A stretch of 64,000 bases of DNA from contig NZ_WOWS01000002.1 of assembly GCF_009741275.1 (NCBI RefSeq), positions 310,001 to 374,000 of the forward strand, read 5' to 3'. A program made the position numbers and the translations under genes. Positions 1 through 8,877 of this stretch are shown piece by piece; position 1 is the stretch's first letter, and the number at the start of each line of letters is the position of its first letter. The notes beneath the pieces are model-generated. The model was not told the DNA's origin, searched no databases, and was given only the letters and a program-made list of their open reading frames with translations. Origin of the DNA: Winogradskyella endarachnes. Its GTDB lineage: Bacteria > Bacteroidota > Bacteroidia > Flavobacteriales > Flavobacteriaceae.

Positions 1-2
1 AG

Positions 3-1187
3 GCATCATTAGTAAAGCAATTAGAGGAACTAGGTATTGGTAGACCATCTACTTATGCGCCTACAATTTCTACAATTCAGAATAGAAATTATATTGAAAA
101 AGGAACACATGAGGGTGATGAAAGAGAATATAAACAGTTAGTTTTTGAAGATCAAAAGATTAAAAACAATACACTTTCTGAAAAAACGGGCTCTAATAAA
201 GGAAAATTGGTTCCAACAGATATTGGCATCATTGTTACTGATTTTTTAGTAAATCATTTTGAAACGATCTTAGATTATAATTTTACAGCTAAAGTAGAAG
301 ATAAGTTTGATGATATTGCAGAAGGCAAAGAAGATTGGCGAGAAATGATGAAAGATTTCTACAAAGGATTTCATCCGCATGTAGAAGATGTTCAAGAAAA
401 TGCTGAGCGTGAATCTGGAGAACGTATTTTAGGAACAGATCCTAAAACAGGTCGTCAAGTAAGTGTGCGTTTAGGTAAGTTTGGACCAATGGTACAACTT
501 GGTGTAATGGATGATGAAGAAAAACCAAAGTTTGCAAGTTTATCTCCAGATCAACATCTAAATTCCATTACTTATGAGGAGGCTATGGATTTGTTTAAAC
601 TTCCAAAAGCTTTAGGTCACTATAAAGAAGAGGAGGTAGAAGTAAATAATGGTCGTTTTGGTCCTTATGTGCGTTTTGGTAAAAAGTTTGTTTCACTTCC
701 TAAGGGTGTTGACCCCTTAAGTGTAGATATGGATGAGGCAATGATATATATTAAGGAGAAAGAATTAGCAGATGCTCCTATATATATGTATAAAGATTTA
801 GAAGTTACTAAAGGAAAGGGGCGTTTTGGGCCATTTATTAAATGGAACAATATGTTTATCAACGTAAATAAAAAGTACGATTGGGATAATTTATCTGAAG
901 AAGATATTGTAACACTTATAGAAGAAAAGATTCAGAAAGAAATTGATAAAGTCATCCATAACTGGGAAGATGAAGGTGTAAGAGTTGAAAAAGCACGTTG
1001 GGGAAGACATAATATTATAAAAGGTAAGCAAAAAGTAGAATTAGCTAAAACGGTAGATGTAAGCAAAATGACATTGAAGAAAGCTCTAGATATTCTAGAA
1101 AAGAATGCACCTAAAAAGAAGGCTACAAAAAAGAAAGTCTCAAAGAAAACTACAGCAAAAAAGAAAACAACGACTAAAAAGAAGTAA
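3..1187 (+). CDS. topA: DNA topoisomerase I, C-terminal part (5' end outside window)
   Basis: This is the 3' part of a type IA topoisomerase that relaxes negative supercoils. The reading frame is open from base 3 and no start codon belongs to it, so the N-terminal Toprim and active-site Tyr region lies upstream of the window. The visible start carries the family core motif LGIGRPSTYAPTI and then IQNRNYIEK. After the core come at least three Topo C-terminal repeats with the G-R/K-F-G-P signature (LGKFGPMVQLG, NGRFGPYVRFG, KGRFGPFIKWN) and a degenerate fourth. There are no Cys4 zinc fingers. The protein ends in a Lys/Thr-rich tail of about 25 residues, a common DNA-binding extension in Bacteroidota. 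The next gene starts 6 bases downstream, so the two are probably cotranscribed. Confidence 0.95.
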   Translation, partial: ASLVKQLEELGIGRPSTYAPTISTIQNRNYIEKGTHEGDEREYKQLVFEDQKIKNNTLSEKTGSNKGKLVPTDIGIIVTDFLVNHFETILDYNFTAKVEDKFDDIAEGKEDWREMMKDFYKGFHPHVEDVQENAERESGERILGTDPKTGRQVSVRLGKFGPMVQLGVMDDEEKPKFASLSPDQHLNSITYEEAMDLFKLPKALGHYKEEEVEVNNGRFGPYVRFGKKFVSLPKGVDPLSVDMDEAMIYIKEKELADAPIYMYKDLEVTKGKGRFGPFIKWNNMFINVNKKYDWDNLSEEDIVTLIEEKIQKEIDKVIHNWEDEGVRVEKARWGRHNIIKGKQKVELAKTVDVSKMTLKKALDILEKNAPKKKATKKKVSKKTTAKKKTTTKKK

Positions 1188-1193
1188 TAACCT

Positions 1194-2360
1194 ATGAATT
1201 TTAATTTTCTCACGCCTGTATCAGATGCGGTTTTAGCTCACAATGAACTAACAGCGCAACAATCACTAGGAAAAAAAATTAAAATTCACTCACGCCAAAA
1301 TGGAATTCCAGATTTAGATGGCGTGCAAATGGCTATTATTGGTGTAAAAGAAAACCGTAATGATGTTAATTATATAGGAGCTCAAATTAATTTTGACACT
1401 ATAAGGAAAGCACTTTATACATTATTTCCTGGTAATTGGCATACAACAATTGCAGATCTTGGCGATATAGAACCCGGTGAATCAGTAGAAGATACTTATT
1501 TTGCTATAAGAACTGCTATTGCGGTTTTATATGAAAAAAACATTATTCCAATTGTTTTAGGTGGCAGTCAAGATTTAACTTATGCCAACTATCGTGCTTA
1601 CGATGATTTGTTACCAATGGTAAACATTGCGAGTATAGATACTAATTTCGATTTAGGTGATGCTAGTCTTCCAATTAAAAATAATAGTTACGTTGGTAAA
1701 GTTATTGTAGAAGAACCGTATAACTTATTTAATTATGCAACGATTGGGTATCAGACTTATTTTAACGCTCAAGAAGAAATAGATCTCATAGAAAAGTTGT
1801 ACTTTGAGGCCTACCGTTTGGGTGAAATTTCAGGAGATATTAATAAAGTAGAGCCATTACTACGAGATGCACATATAGTATCTGTAGATTTAAAATCGGT
1901 TAGGGCTTCAGAAGTAAGTGATAATCAAAAGTATTCACCAAATGGTTTTTCAGGAAAAGAGATATGTGCTATAAGTAGGTATGCAGGTATAAGTAATAAA
2001 GTATCATCTTTTGGCATTTATGAGTATCAAGGTTCTAAAAATGATAATGCAACTTCAATGTTGGTTGCTCAAATGATATGGTATTTTATTGAAGGTGTTA
2101 ACTGTAGGGTTAACGACGATCAATTTAATAATGAAAGATATTATCAAAAGTATAATGTACTGGTAGAAGAAGACGAGTTGATTTTTTATAAAAGTTTAAA
2201 AACGGGTCGTTGGTGGATTGAAATTCCTTTTTTACCAAATGTTAATAATAAATTAAAAAAGCATACGTTATTACCATGCATGCATTCCGATTATGTGCTT
2301 GCAACACAGGGTGAAATACCTGAACGCTGGTTTAAGGCCTATAGGAAGAATAGCTTCTAA
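1194..2360 (+). CDS. Arginase/formimidoylglutamase-fold protein with altered metal ligands
   Basis: The 388-residue protein has the arginase/agmatinase/HutG (ureohydrolase) fold, and such proteins are often labelled formimidoylglutamase. The metal motifs are recognisable but changed. The GGDHS motif reads GGSQD, with Gln126 where His normally binds Mn. The DAHxD motif reads DTNFD (Asp149, Asn151, Asp153). The SxDxDxxDP motif reads SVDLKSVRASE, keeping Asp232 but with Lys234 at the second Asp. Loss of the first His and the later Asp should prevent a normal binuclear Mn centre, so I infer a non-catalytic or repurposed protein. It lies 6 bases after topA and 159 bases before gldK, with no hut genes nearby. 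A role linked to gliding or secretion is suggested only by position. Confidence 0.8.
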   Translation: MNFNFLTPVSDAVLAHNELTAQQSLGKKIKIHSRQNGIPDLDGVQMAIIGVKENRNDVNYIGAQINFDTIRKALYTLFPGNWHTTIADLGDIEPGESVEDTYFAIRTAIAVLYEKNIIPIVLGGSQDLTYANYRAYDDLLPMVNIASIDTNFDLGDASLPIKNNSYVGKVIVEEPYNLFNYATIGYQTYFNAQEEIDLIEKLYFEAYRLGEISGDINKVEPLLRDAHIVSVDLKSVRASEVSDNQKYSPNGFSGKEICAISRYAGISNKVSSFGIYEYQGSKNDNATSMLVAQMIWYFIEGVNCRVNDDQFNNERYYQKYNVLVEEDELIFYKSLKTGRWWIEIPFLPNVNNKLKKHTLLPCMHSDYVLATQGEIPERWFKAYRKNSF

Positions 2361-2374
2361 AATGTGCACTTTGT

Positions 2375-2393
2375 CGGATTTTTCCGTTTTTTT
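2375..2393 (+). terminator. Weak intrinsic terminator candidate after arginase-like gene
   Basis: A short CGGA/TCCG stem with a T loop is followed by seven T residues. The stem is only 4 bp, so termination may be partial. It would separate the topA/arginase-like unit from gldK. Confidence 0.35.
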
Positions 2394-2519
2394 AGTCGAC
2401 GAAATGCTTATTTTAAGGATGAAATGCAAAAAAAATTAAAAAAAAGTTGTTTATTCGAAAATATATAAATATGTTTACGACCTCAAAAATAATAATGACT
2501 AATTTAACCTCGAGTTACT

Positions 2520-3872
2520 ATGAATATTAAGAAGTTTATTTTACTAACCACAGTACTAGTTTTGGTAGCCAGTTGTAATTCTGGAGACCGTGGCCAATTG
2601 GTAGGTGTTAAAGGAAAGGCCTGGCACCCAGAAAAACCTTATGGGATGACACTTGTTCCGGGTGGAGCATTTATTATGGGTAAATCAGATGACGATTTAG
2701 CTGGTGTGCAAGACGCACCAACAAGAACAGCTACAGTTCGTGCATTTTATATGGATGAAACAGAAATTACAAATAGCGAGTACCGTCAATTTGTAGAATG
2801 GGTAAGAGATTCTATTATAAGATTAAAATTAGCTGAGATGGCTGACTTAGAAGGTAAAACACCAGGTAGTGGAGATATTGGAGAGTTTGCATATAAAGAT
2901 GCAAATCCAGAAGATCTTAATGCTTACGAAAGCTATATGCAAAATACATATGGTAATGAGCAAAGAAAAATTAATCACGATCCAGAATTAATTTTAAATA
3001 CAGAAGATTATCCAGATGAGTTGTATGCTGAAGTTATGGATGGTATGTATTTACCAATAGAGGAGTCTTACAACGGACAGCGTACTTGGGATGTAAAACA
3101 ATTTAAATTTCAATATACCTATATGGATATTGCTAAAGCTGCAAAGAACAGAGGTCTTAAGAGGTCTGAAGTAGTTGTTCAACAAGAAGTTGAGGTGTAC
3201 CCAGATACTACAGCTTGGATTAGAGATTTCGCTTATTCTTACAACGAACCAATGCATAACGATTATTTTTGGCACGATGCTTATGGAGCATATCCAGTAG
3301 TAGGTGTGTCTTGGAAACAAGCACAAGCTTTTTGTCAGTGGAGAACATTATATCATAATGCTGATAGAAAGAAAAGAGGTATGCACGCTGTAAATTCATA
3401 CAGATTACCATCTGAAGCTGAATGGGAATATGCTGCTCGTGGAGGATTACAAGGAGCTTCATATCCTTGGGGAGGACCTTACACTAAAAACGATAGAGGT
3501 TGTTTTATGGCTAACTTTAAACCATTACGTGGAGATTATGCGGCTGATCAAGCTTTATATACTGTAGAGGCAGATGCTTACGATCCAAATGACTTTAACT
3601 TATATAATATGGCTGGTAACGTATCAGAATGGGTAAATGGTTCTTACGATCCTTCATCTTATGAATATGCGTCATCAATTAACCCAAATGTTAATGATCC
3701 TAATAACTCTCGTAAAGTTGTTAGAGGTGGTTCTTGGAAAGACGTTGCATATTTCTTACAAGTAAGTTCTAGAGATTACGAATATGCAGATTCTGCTAGA
3801 AGTTATATTGGATTTAGAACAGTTCAAGATTACATGGGTACTGAGGTAACTAACAATGCAGCAACAAATTAA
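2520..3872 (+). CDS. gldK: Gliding motility / type IX secretion lipoprotein GldK
   Basis: GldK (PorK family) is an outer-membrane lipoprotein that forms the periplasmic ring of the type IX secretion system with GldN. The 450-residue protein begins with a lipoprotein signal ending in VLVASC, so Cys19 is the lipidation site. Most of the rest is a formylglycine-generating-enzyme/sulfatase-modifying domain without an enzymatic role in this family: LVPGGAFIMGKSDDD, ETEITNSEYRQFVEW, YRLPSEAEWEYAARGG, NMAGNVSEWV and RGGSWKD are all visible in order. Length fits the family. It starts the gldK-gldL-gldM-gldN series. The 159-base upstream gap is AT-rich and holds no clear TAnnTTTG box, so its promoter is uncertain. 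Confidence 0.96.
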   Translation: MNIKKFILLTTVLVLVASCNSGDRGQLVGVKGKAWHPEKPYGMTLVPGGAFIMGKSDDDLAGVQDAPTRTATVRAFYMDETEITNSEYRQFVEWVRDSIIRLKLAEMADLEGKTPGSGDIGEFAYKDANPEDLNAYESYMQNTYGNEQRKINHDPELILNTEDYPDELYAEVMDGMYLPIEESYNGQRTWDVKQFKFQYTYMDIAKAAKNRGLKRSEVVVQQEVEVYPDTTAWIRDFAYSYNEPMHNDYFWHDAYGAYPVVGVSWKQAQAFCQWRTLYHNADRKKRGMHAVNSYRLPSEAEWEYAARGGLQGASYPWGGPYTKNDRGCFMANFKPLRGDYAADQALYTVEADAYDPNDFNLYNMAGNVSEWVNGSYDPSSYEYASSINPNVNDPNNSRKVVRGGSWKDVAYFLQVSSRDYEYADSARSYIGFRTVQDYMGTEVTNNAATN

Positions 3873-3955
3873 ACTTAACTTAACTTAAAATTATATATTA
3901 ATCCTTAATTGAGTCAAAACAACCAAACTCAATTTAAAAACTAAAATTTAAAATC

Positions 3956-4594
3956 ATGGCACAAAAGAAATTATCAACAATGAATATGGTCTACGGACTT
4001 GGAGCTGCAATTGTAATTATTGGAGCGTTATTTAAAATCCAACACTGGCCATATGGTTCTGCTATTCTAACATTAGGTATGATTGTTGAAGCGGTAGTAT
4101 TTACAATATCAGCTTTTGAGAAACAAGGAGACGACTTAGATTGGTCTTTAGTATATCCAGAATTAGCTGGTGGAGAATCTTTAGGTGGTAAAAAGAAAAA
4201 AGCTATCGAAGAACCAAAAGATGCAGAAGGTCTATTATCTAAAAAATTAGACAACTTATTGAAGGATGCTAAAATTGATGGCGAGCTAATGGCAAGTCTT
4301 GGTAACAGTATTAAAAACTTTGAAGGTGCAGCAAAAGGAATTTCACCAACAGTAGATTCTATGGCAGCTCAAAAGAAATATAGTGAAGAGATGTCTTTAG
4401 CAGCAGCTCAAATGGAGTCTTTAAATAGTCTTTATAAAGTACAGGTTGAGAGTGCAAACAGACAAGCGGCTATTAACGAAGAAGCTGTTGAAAATGCTAC
4501 TAAATTAAAAGAGCAAATGCAATCCTTAGCATCTAACTTATCATCTTTAAATGGTGTATATGGTGGTATGTTAACTGCAATGAATAAAAACTAA
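3956..4594 (+). CDS. gldL: Gliding motility / T9SS motor protein GldL
   Basis: GldL is the inner-membrane stator of the GldLM motor, which converts proton-motive force into rotation that powers type IX secretion and gliding. The 212-residue protein has two N-terminal membrane helices (about residues 12-30 and 36-54) joined by a short KIQHWPYG turn, then a long cytoplasmic helical region. Glu45 sits inside the second helix (GMIVEAVVF) and most likely matches the conserved membrane Glu that carries protons in the F. johnsoniae homologue; this assignment is from family knowledge. It lies 83 bases after gldK and 46 before gldM, in one direction with them. Confidence 0.96.
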   Translation: MAQKKLSTMNMVYGLGAAIVIIGALFKIQHWPYGSAILTLGMIVEAVVFTISAFEKQGDDLDWSLVYPELAGGESLGGKKKKAIEEPKDAEGLLSKKLDNLLKDAKIDGELMASLGNSIKNFEGAAKGISPTVDSMAAQKKYSEEMSLAAAQMESLNSLYKVQVESANRQAAINEEAVENATKLKEQMQSLASNLSSLNGVYGGMLTAMNKN

Positions 4595-4640
4595 ATAGTT
4601 TTTTACTAAATATTAATTAATTATTAAAAACTAGTTAGAA

Positions 4641-6212
4641 ATGGCAGGAGGAAAACAGTCCGCAAGGCAAAAAATGATTAACCTGATGTATTTGGTATTC
4701 ATCGCAATGATTGCAATGACAATGTCAAAAGAAGTTTTATCTGCATTTGGGTTAATGAACACTAAATTTGATAATGCTAACGATTTGGCAGCAACTTCAA
4801 ATGAAGGAATACTATCTCAATTAGAGAAAAAAGCTGAAGAAAAGCCTCAGGAATTTGCTGTAGTGGCAAGCAAGGCTCAACAAATCAGTAAAATATCGGA
4901 TAATTTTTATAAGTTTTTGGAAACTGTAAAAGAAGAAGATATTGTAAATAAAGGAGGATACGTTAGAGAAGAAAACGGTGATTTACCTTTTGAAGAAATG
5001 GATAAAGGTGATAAACTTGATGAACTTTGGTTTACAGGTGACCGTTATACAAAAAGAGGTGATGAAATCGTAGCTGCAATTGAAAAATATAAAAATGATA
5101 TTAAGAAAATTGTAGGTGACGATGTAAAATGGTCTAAAGTAATTGAAAATTTTGAAAAACGTTTTAGTTTAGAACCAGTTGTAGATAAAGAAGGTGCTAA
5201 AAAGAAATGGTTAGATTATCATTTTCAAGGCTATCCAGCAATTGCTTCTTATACAAAGTTAACAGCAATGCAAAACGATATTAAAGCTACAGAAACTAAT
5301 ATGTATAATGGTTTCTTAGGAAACTTAGTAACAGAAGCGGTATCGTTAAAGAACTATAAAGCTATCGTATTAGCTGATAAGTCTGCATTCTTTGCAGGTG
5401 AGAAGTTTCAAGGTAGAGTTGTATTAGGTAAATACGCTAATGTAACACCTACTAAATTAAATGTGCAAGGTCAAGAAATTGATTTAACAAATGCGATTGA
5501 CTCAACAGGAGCTGCAAAGTTAGATTTTAACGTAGGAAATGTTGGTGAGCATCAAGTAGAAGGTAAATTTACTTTTATAGAAGACGGAAAGCCATTAGAT
5601 ATTCCTATTATTGGTAACTATGTTGTTGTTCCTAGACCAAACTCTGCTACAATTTCTGCGGATAAAATGAATGTTGTTTATCGTGGTGTTGCAAACCCAA
5701 TGACAATATCATTTGCAGGTGTGCCAGATAACAAAGTAAAAGCAACTGGTGCAGGTCTTAAACCAGTAGGTAAAGGTAAGTATGTTATGAATCCTGGTTC
5801 TGGTAGAGAGGTTACAATTAATGTTTCTGCTACTTTAGATGATGGTTCTCATGCAAACGATAAAAAGACGTTTAGAATTAAAGATATACCAAAACCAACA
5901 GGTACAATTTCAGGAAAAGATGGTATCGTAAAATTACCAAAGCGTAATTTAGAAATTGGTACTGTGGGTGCTAAATTAGACGATTTCGTATTCGATTTAC
6001 CAATTGGTGTAACATCTTTCAAAGTAAAAGTTCCAGGTCAACCTACAGTAATCGTTTCTGGTACTAAAATGAATAGCCAAGCAAAATCGGCAATTAAAAG
6101 AGCACGTAAAGGTGATGTTGTTACGATTTTTGATATCAAAGCATCTATACAAGGAAACTCTTCTTACAGGTTAAAAGGAGTGTCACCAGTAGCTGTTGAA
6201 GTAACTAACTAA
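4641..6212 (+). CDS. gldM: Gliding motility / T9SS motor rotor protein GldM
   Basis: GldM is the rotor of the GldLM motor and reaches from the inner membrane through the periplasm to the GldK/GldN ring. The 523-residue protein has a short cytoplasmic start rich in Lys/Arg, a single membrane helix at about residues 14-32 (LMYLVFIAMIAMTMS) and a long periplasmic part, which in the family forms four domains ending in an Ig-like C-terminal domain. Length and N-terminus match the family. It lies between gldL and gldN with short gaps and no terminator, so the set is probably one operon. Confidence 0.96.
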   Translation: MAGGKQSARQKMINLMYLVFIAMIAMTMSKEVLSAFGLMNTKFDNANDLAATSNEGILSQLEKKAEEKPQEFAVVASKAQQISKISDNFYKFLETVKEEDIVNKGGYVREENGDLPFEEMDKGDKLDELWFTGDRYTKRGDEIVAAIEKYKNDIKKIVGDDVKWSKVIENFEKRFSLEPVVDKEGAKKKWLDYHFQGYPAIASYTKLTAMQNDIKATETNMYNGFLGNLVTEAVSLKNYKAIVLADKSAFFAGEKFQGRVVLGKYANVTPTKLNVQGQEIDLTNAIDSTGAAKLDFNVGNVGEHQVEGKFTFIEDGKPLDIPIIGNYVVVPRPNSATISADKMNVVYRGVANPMTISFAGVPDNKVKATGAGLKPVGKGKYVMNPGSGREVTINVSATLDDGSHANDKKTFRIKDIPKPTGTISGKDGIVKLPKRNLEIGTVGAKLDDFVFDLPIGVTSFKVKVPGQPTVIVSGTKMNSQAKSAIKRARKGDVVTIFDIKASIQGNSSYRLKGVSPVAVEVTN

Positions 6213-6257
6213 TTGATATTAGTATAATAAAATCCCAAATTATAATAAAAAAATAAG

Positions 6258-7169
6258 ATGAATTTAAAAAGCTTTTTATGTATAGGAATAGGTGTGTTAG
6301 CTGCAAACACAATGTTTGCTCAGGCTAATATCCTAAATGCAAAAATACCAGAAGAAATTGGTATGAAAACTGAAGCGCAGTTACTTCTAGATAACGACAA
6401 GCCTTTAGAATATGGATATGTTGGTGATAGAGATATCTTATTTTCTAAAATGACTTGGGAAAAGATTGTCTTAGATGAACGTGCTAACTTTCCACTATAT
6501 TTTCCAATTGAAGACAACTTAGGTGATGATAGAAAATCATTATTTAAAGTATTAATGTCTAATATTGAAGATGGTACAATTCCAAAAGTATATGCAGATG
6601 CATATTTTACAGAAGAACGTACTATGGAAGATTTAGCGCCAGCTTTAAAAACAGAATTTATTACAGATGAAGGTATTGAGTGGATGAATGCTGAAGGTGT
6701 TTCAGATACATCTCAAGTACCAGAAGAGTATGTAATTCGTCGTGAAATTGGAGCAGCAGATATCAATTCTTATTTAGTAAAAGGATTATGGTATTTTGAT
6801 AAGCGTCAAGGAGAATTAAAGTATCGTATTTTGGCTATTGCACCTGCAGCACCAGATGTTAACTTTATCGATTCTGATGATGAAGCTAATAAAGAACCAA
6901 TCGGATTATTTTGGGTGTTTTTCCCAGAGATAAGAGATATTCTTCATGAAGCTAAAGCATTCAACAATAAGAACAGTGCAGTGCCACTTTCATTTGATCA
7001 CTTATTAAACAGTAGACGTTTTAGTGGAGTTATCTACAAAGAAGAAAATGTTTATGGTGATAGAGAAGTTAAAGAATATGTTGCTGAAAATGCATTAATG
7101 CAACTTTTAGAGTCTGAACGTATCAAAGACAAAATTAGAAATTTTGAACAAGATATGTGGAGCTATTAA
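6258..7169 (+). CDS. gldN: Gliding motility / T9SS ring protein GldN
   Basis: GldN (PorN family) is a periplasmic partner of GldK in the outer-membrane-associated ring of the type IX secretion system. The 303-residue protein has a signal peptide ending at TMFAQ (cleavage near residue 22) and a conserved body with motifs such as LFWVFFPEIRDIL and FDHLLNSRRFSGVIYKE. It starts 45 bases after gldM and is followed 22 bases later by a strong terminator, so it ends the gldKLMN operon. Confidence 0.96.
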   Translation: MNLKSFLCIGIGVLAANTMFAQANILNAKIPEEIGMKTEAQLLLDNDKPLEYGYVGDRDILFSKMTWEKIVLDERANFPLYFPIEDNLGDDRKSLFKVLMSNIEDGTIPKVYADAYFTEERTMEDLAPALKTEFITDEGIEWMNAEGVSDTSQVPEEYVIRREIGAADINSYLVKGLWYFDKRQGELKYRILAIAPAAPDVNFIDSDDEANKEPIGLFWVFFPEIRDILHEAKAFNNKNSAVPLSFDHLLNSRRFSGVIYKEENVYGDREVKEYVAENALMQLLESERIKDKIRNFEQDMWSY

Positions 7170-7191
7170 TTAGCTACAGCATAAATAATAT

Positions 7192-7222
7192 AAAAACGCT
7201 CACTTTTAAGTGGGCGTTTTTT
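7192..7222 (+). terminator. Intrinsic terminator after gldN
   Basis: The arms AACGCTCACTT and AAGTGGGCGTT form an 11-bp stem with one G-T wobble around a two-base loop, followed by a run of T. It closes the gldKLMN operon and argues against any reading frame running through 7157-7363. Confidence 0.8.
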
Positions 7223-7291
7223 GTGCTAATTAATAGATGTTCGATAAGGGGAAAAGAAACGTTAAAACAAACTTATAAACCAGGAATTATT

Positions 7292-7299
7292 TACTTTTG
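7292..7299 (+). promoter_or_regulatory. -7 promoter box (TACTTTTG) just before the FAD oxidoreductase
   Basis: An exact match to the Bacteroidota TAnnTTTG box ends only 5 bases before the ATG at 7305. No TTG element is visible at the usual 17-23 bp upstream. If used, the transcript would have almost no leader. Confidence 0.4.
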
Positions 7300-7304
7300 T
7301 AACA

Positions 7305-8354
7305 ATGAAAGAAATCGATTATATCGTTGTGGGCTGTGGCTTGGCAAGCATTGCTTTTTGTGAAGAGTTAAGGGCTAATAACAAGAGTTTTATTGTATTT
7401 GATAATAATTCGCAAAAATCATCTTTAGTTGCAGCTGGTTTGTATAATCCTGTAATTTTAAAACGTTTCTCTGCTGTATGGAAAGCTAAAGAACAATTAG
7501 AAATAGCCTTACCACATTATGCTAAAATAGAAAGAGAACTAGATATTAAGATAGATTATAAGCTTAAAATTCAAAGGCGTTTCGCTTCAATTGAAGAGCA
7601 AAACTTATGGTTTAATGCCATGGATAAGCCCAATGTAGAACCTTATCTTTCGGATCAATTAATTAAAAATTCAAACGACTTTATCAATGCGCCTTTTGGG
7701 TTTGGAGAAGTTTTAGGAGCAGGAAGAATTGATACAGATACTTTAATAACTAGCTATAAAGAATTCTTAAATAGCATAGGTAATTTACGAGAAGAAGATT
7801 TTCTTCATGCAGAACTAAAGAACGCATCAAATATTATTACCTATAAAAATTTACTAGCTAAACATGTCGTATTTGCTGAAGGTTTCGGAGTAAAGAAAAA
7901 TCTATATTTTAAAGAAATTCCTATAAACGGAACTAAAGGTGAAGTGTTAACGGTAAAAGCGCCAAGCTTAAAAATTGATTTTGCTATAAAATCTTCGGTA
8001 TTTATTATTCCTTTAGGAAATGACAATTATATTGTGGGTTCAACTTATAACAGAAAAGACAAGACAAACACTATTACAGAAGAAGGTAAAAATGAAATCC
8101 TTTCTAAATTAAAAACTTTTGTAAGCTCTGATGTAGAAGTTATAGAACATGTGGCAGCAGTAAGACCCACTGTAATAGATAGAAGACCTGTAGTGGGCAC
8201 GCATTCTACTTTTAAGAATATTCATATTTTAAATGGATTAGGGTCAAGAGGTGTTATGGTTGCGCCTTATGTAGCTAAAAAACTATATAACGTTATTGAG
8301 AATAACCTTGCTTTAGACTGTGAGATAGATGTTAAAAGGTTTTCTAAAAACTAA
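7305..8354 (+). CDS. FAD-dependent oxidoreductase (DAO family) downstream of gldN
   Basis: The 349-residue protein belongs to the D-amino-acid-oxidase/glycine-oxidase-like flavoprotein family. The N-terminus has the dinucleotide fold DYIVVGCGLASIAF followed by an acidic strand end (FIVFD), and the C-terminus has the second FAD element GLGSRGVMVAPYVAKKL, preceded by AAVRPTVIDRRPVVG. The substrate cannot be deduced. From memory, a gene of this type commonly follows gldN in Flavobacteriaceae, but its role in gliding is not established. Here it is separated from gldN by a terminator and has its own -7 box, so it is probably transcribed separately. Confidence 0.85.
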   Translation: MKEIDYIVVGCGLASIAFCEELRANNKSFIVFDNNSQKSSLVAAGLYNPVILKRFSAVWKAKEQLEIALPHYAKIERELDIKIDYKLKIQRRFASIEEQNLWFNAMDKPNVEPYLSDQLIKNSNDFINAPFGFGEVLGAGRIDTDTLITSYKEFLNSIGNLREEDFLHAELKNASNIITYKNLLAKHVVFAEGFGVKKNLYFKEIPINGTKGEVLTVKAPSLKIDFAIKSSVFIIPLGNDNYIVGSTYNRKDKTNTITEEGKNEILSKLKTFVSSDVEVIEHVAAVRPTVIDRRPVVGTHSTFKNIHILNGLGSRGVMVAPYVAKKLYNVIENNLALDCEIDVKRFSKN

Positions 8355-8380
8355 AGGTAGAAGTATTAAAAACTGAACTT

Positions 8381-8764
8381 TTATTTTTTTACAAGTTTTT
8401 TATCATAACTCATAAAGAAATTAATCCAAATATTGCGAGAAAGCCTCATTATAATTGGAAAAAAACCGATTAGCGTTGCAATAATAGCAACAAAAGCTAC
8501 AGTTAAAGAAGATCCTAATATATTATAGCTAATAATAAAAGCAGCTACAGCAAAAGCAATACCAACGGCATAACTTACATACATAGAGCCGTAGAAAAAC
8601 GAAGGTTCTATTTGGTATTTTGTGTTACAATGCGAACATTTTTCGTGCATTTTTACAACATCAGAAAGGATATATGGGTTTTTATTAATATACATAGATT
8701 CTTGATGGCATTTTGGGCACACACCAAAAAGTATACTATAAAGTTTCATTCCTTTTCTAATCAT
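8381..8764 (-). CDS. DUF983 family zinc-ribbon membrane protein
   Basis: The 127-residue protein has an N-terminal zinc ribbon (CPKC near residue 17 and CSHC near residue 43) followed by two hydrophobic helices, the DUF983 layout; function is unknown. It converges with the FAD oxidoreductase gene and is divergent from the ABC-F gene. On its strand an exact TATCTTTG -7 box lies at 8810-8803, about 40 bases upstream of the ATG. Confidence 0.85.
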   Translation of the reverse strand: MIRKGMKLYSILFGVCPKCHQESMYINKNPYILSDVVKMHEKCSHCNTKYQIEPSFFYGSMYVSYAVGIAFAVAAFIISYNILGSSLTVAFVAIIATLIGFFPIIMRLSRNIWINFFMSYDKKLVKK

Positions 8765-8877
8765 AACTAAAAACCTTTACTTTTGCGTTTTTTAAGACAG
8801 TGCAAAGATAAAGTATTATAATTAACGCATTGTAACATTTGTAACTTAGAGGGACAATTGTATTATTCAAATTTACT

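Noticed and set aside
7157-7363. Open frame overlapping the gldN end and the start of the FAD oxidoreductase gene
   Set aside because: It runs through the terminator hairpin and has no recognisable protein features; the oxidoreductase frame is clearly the real one.
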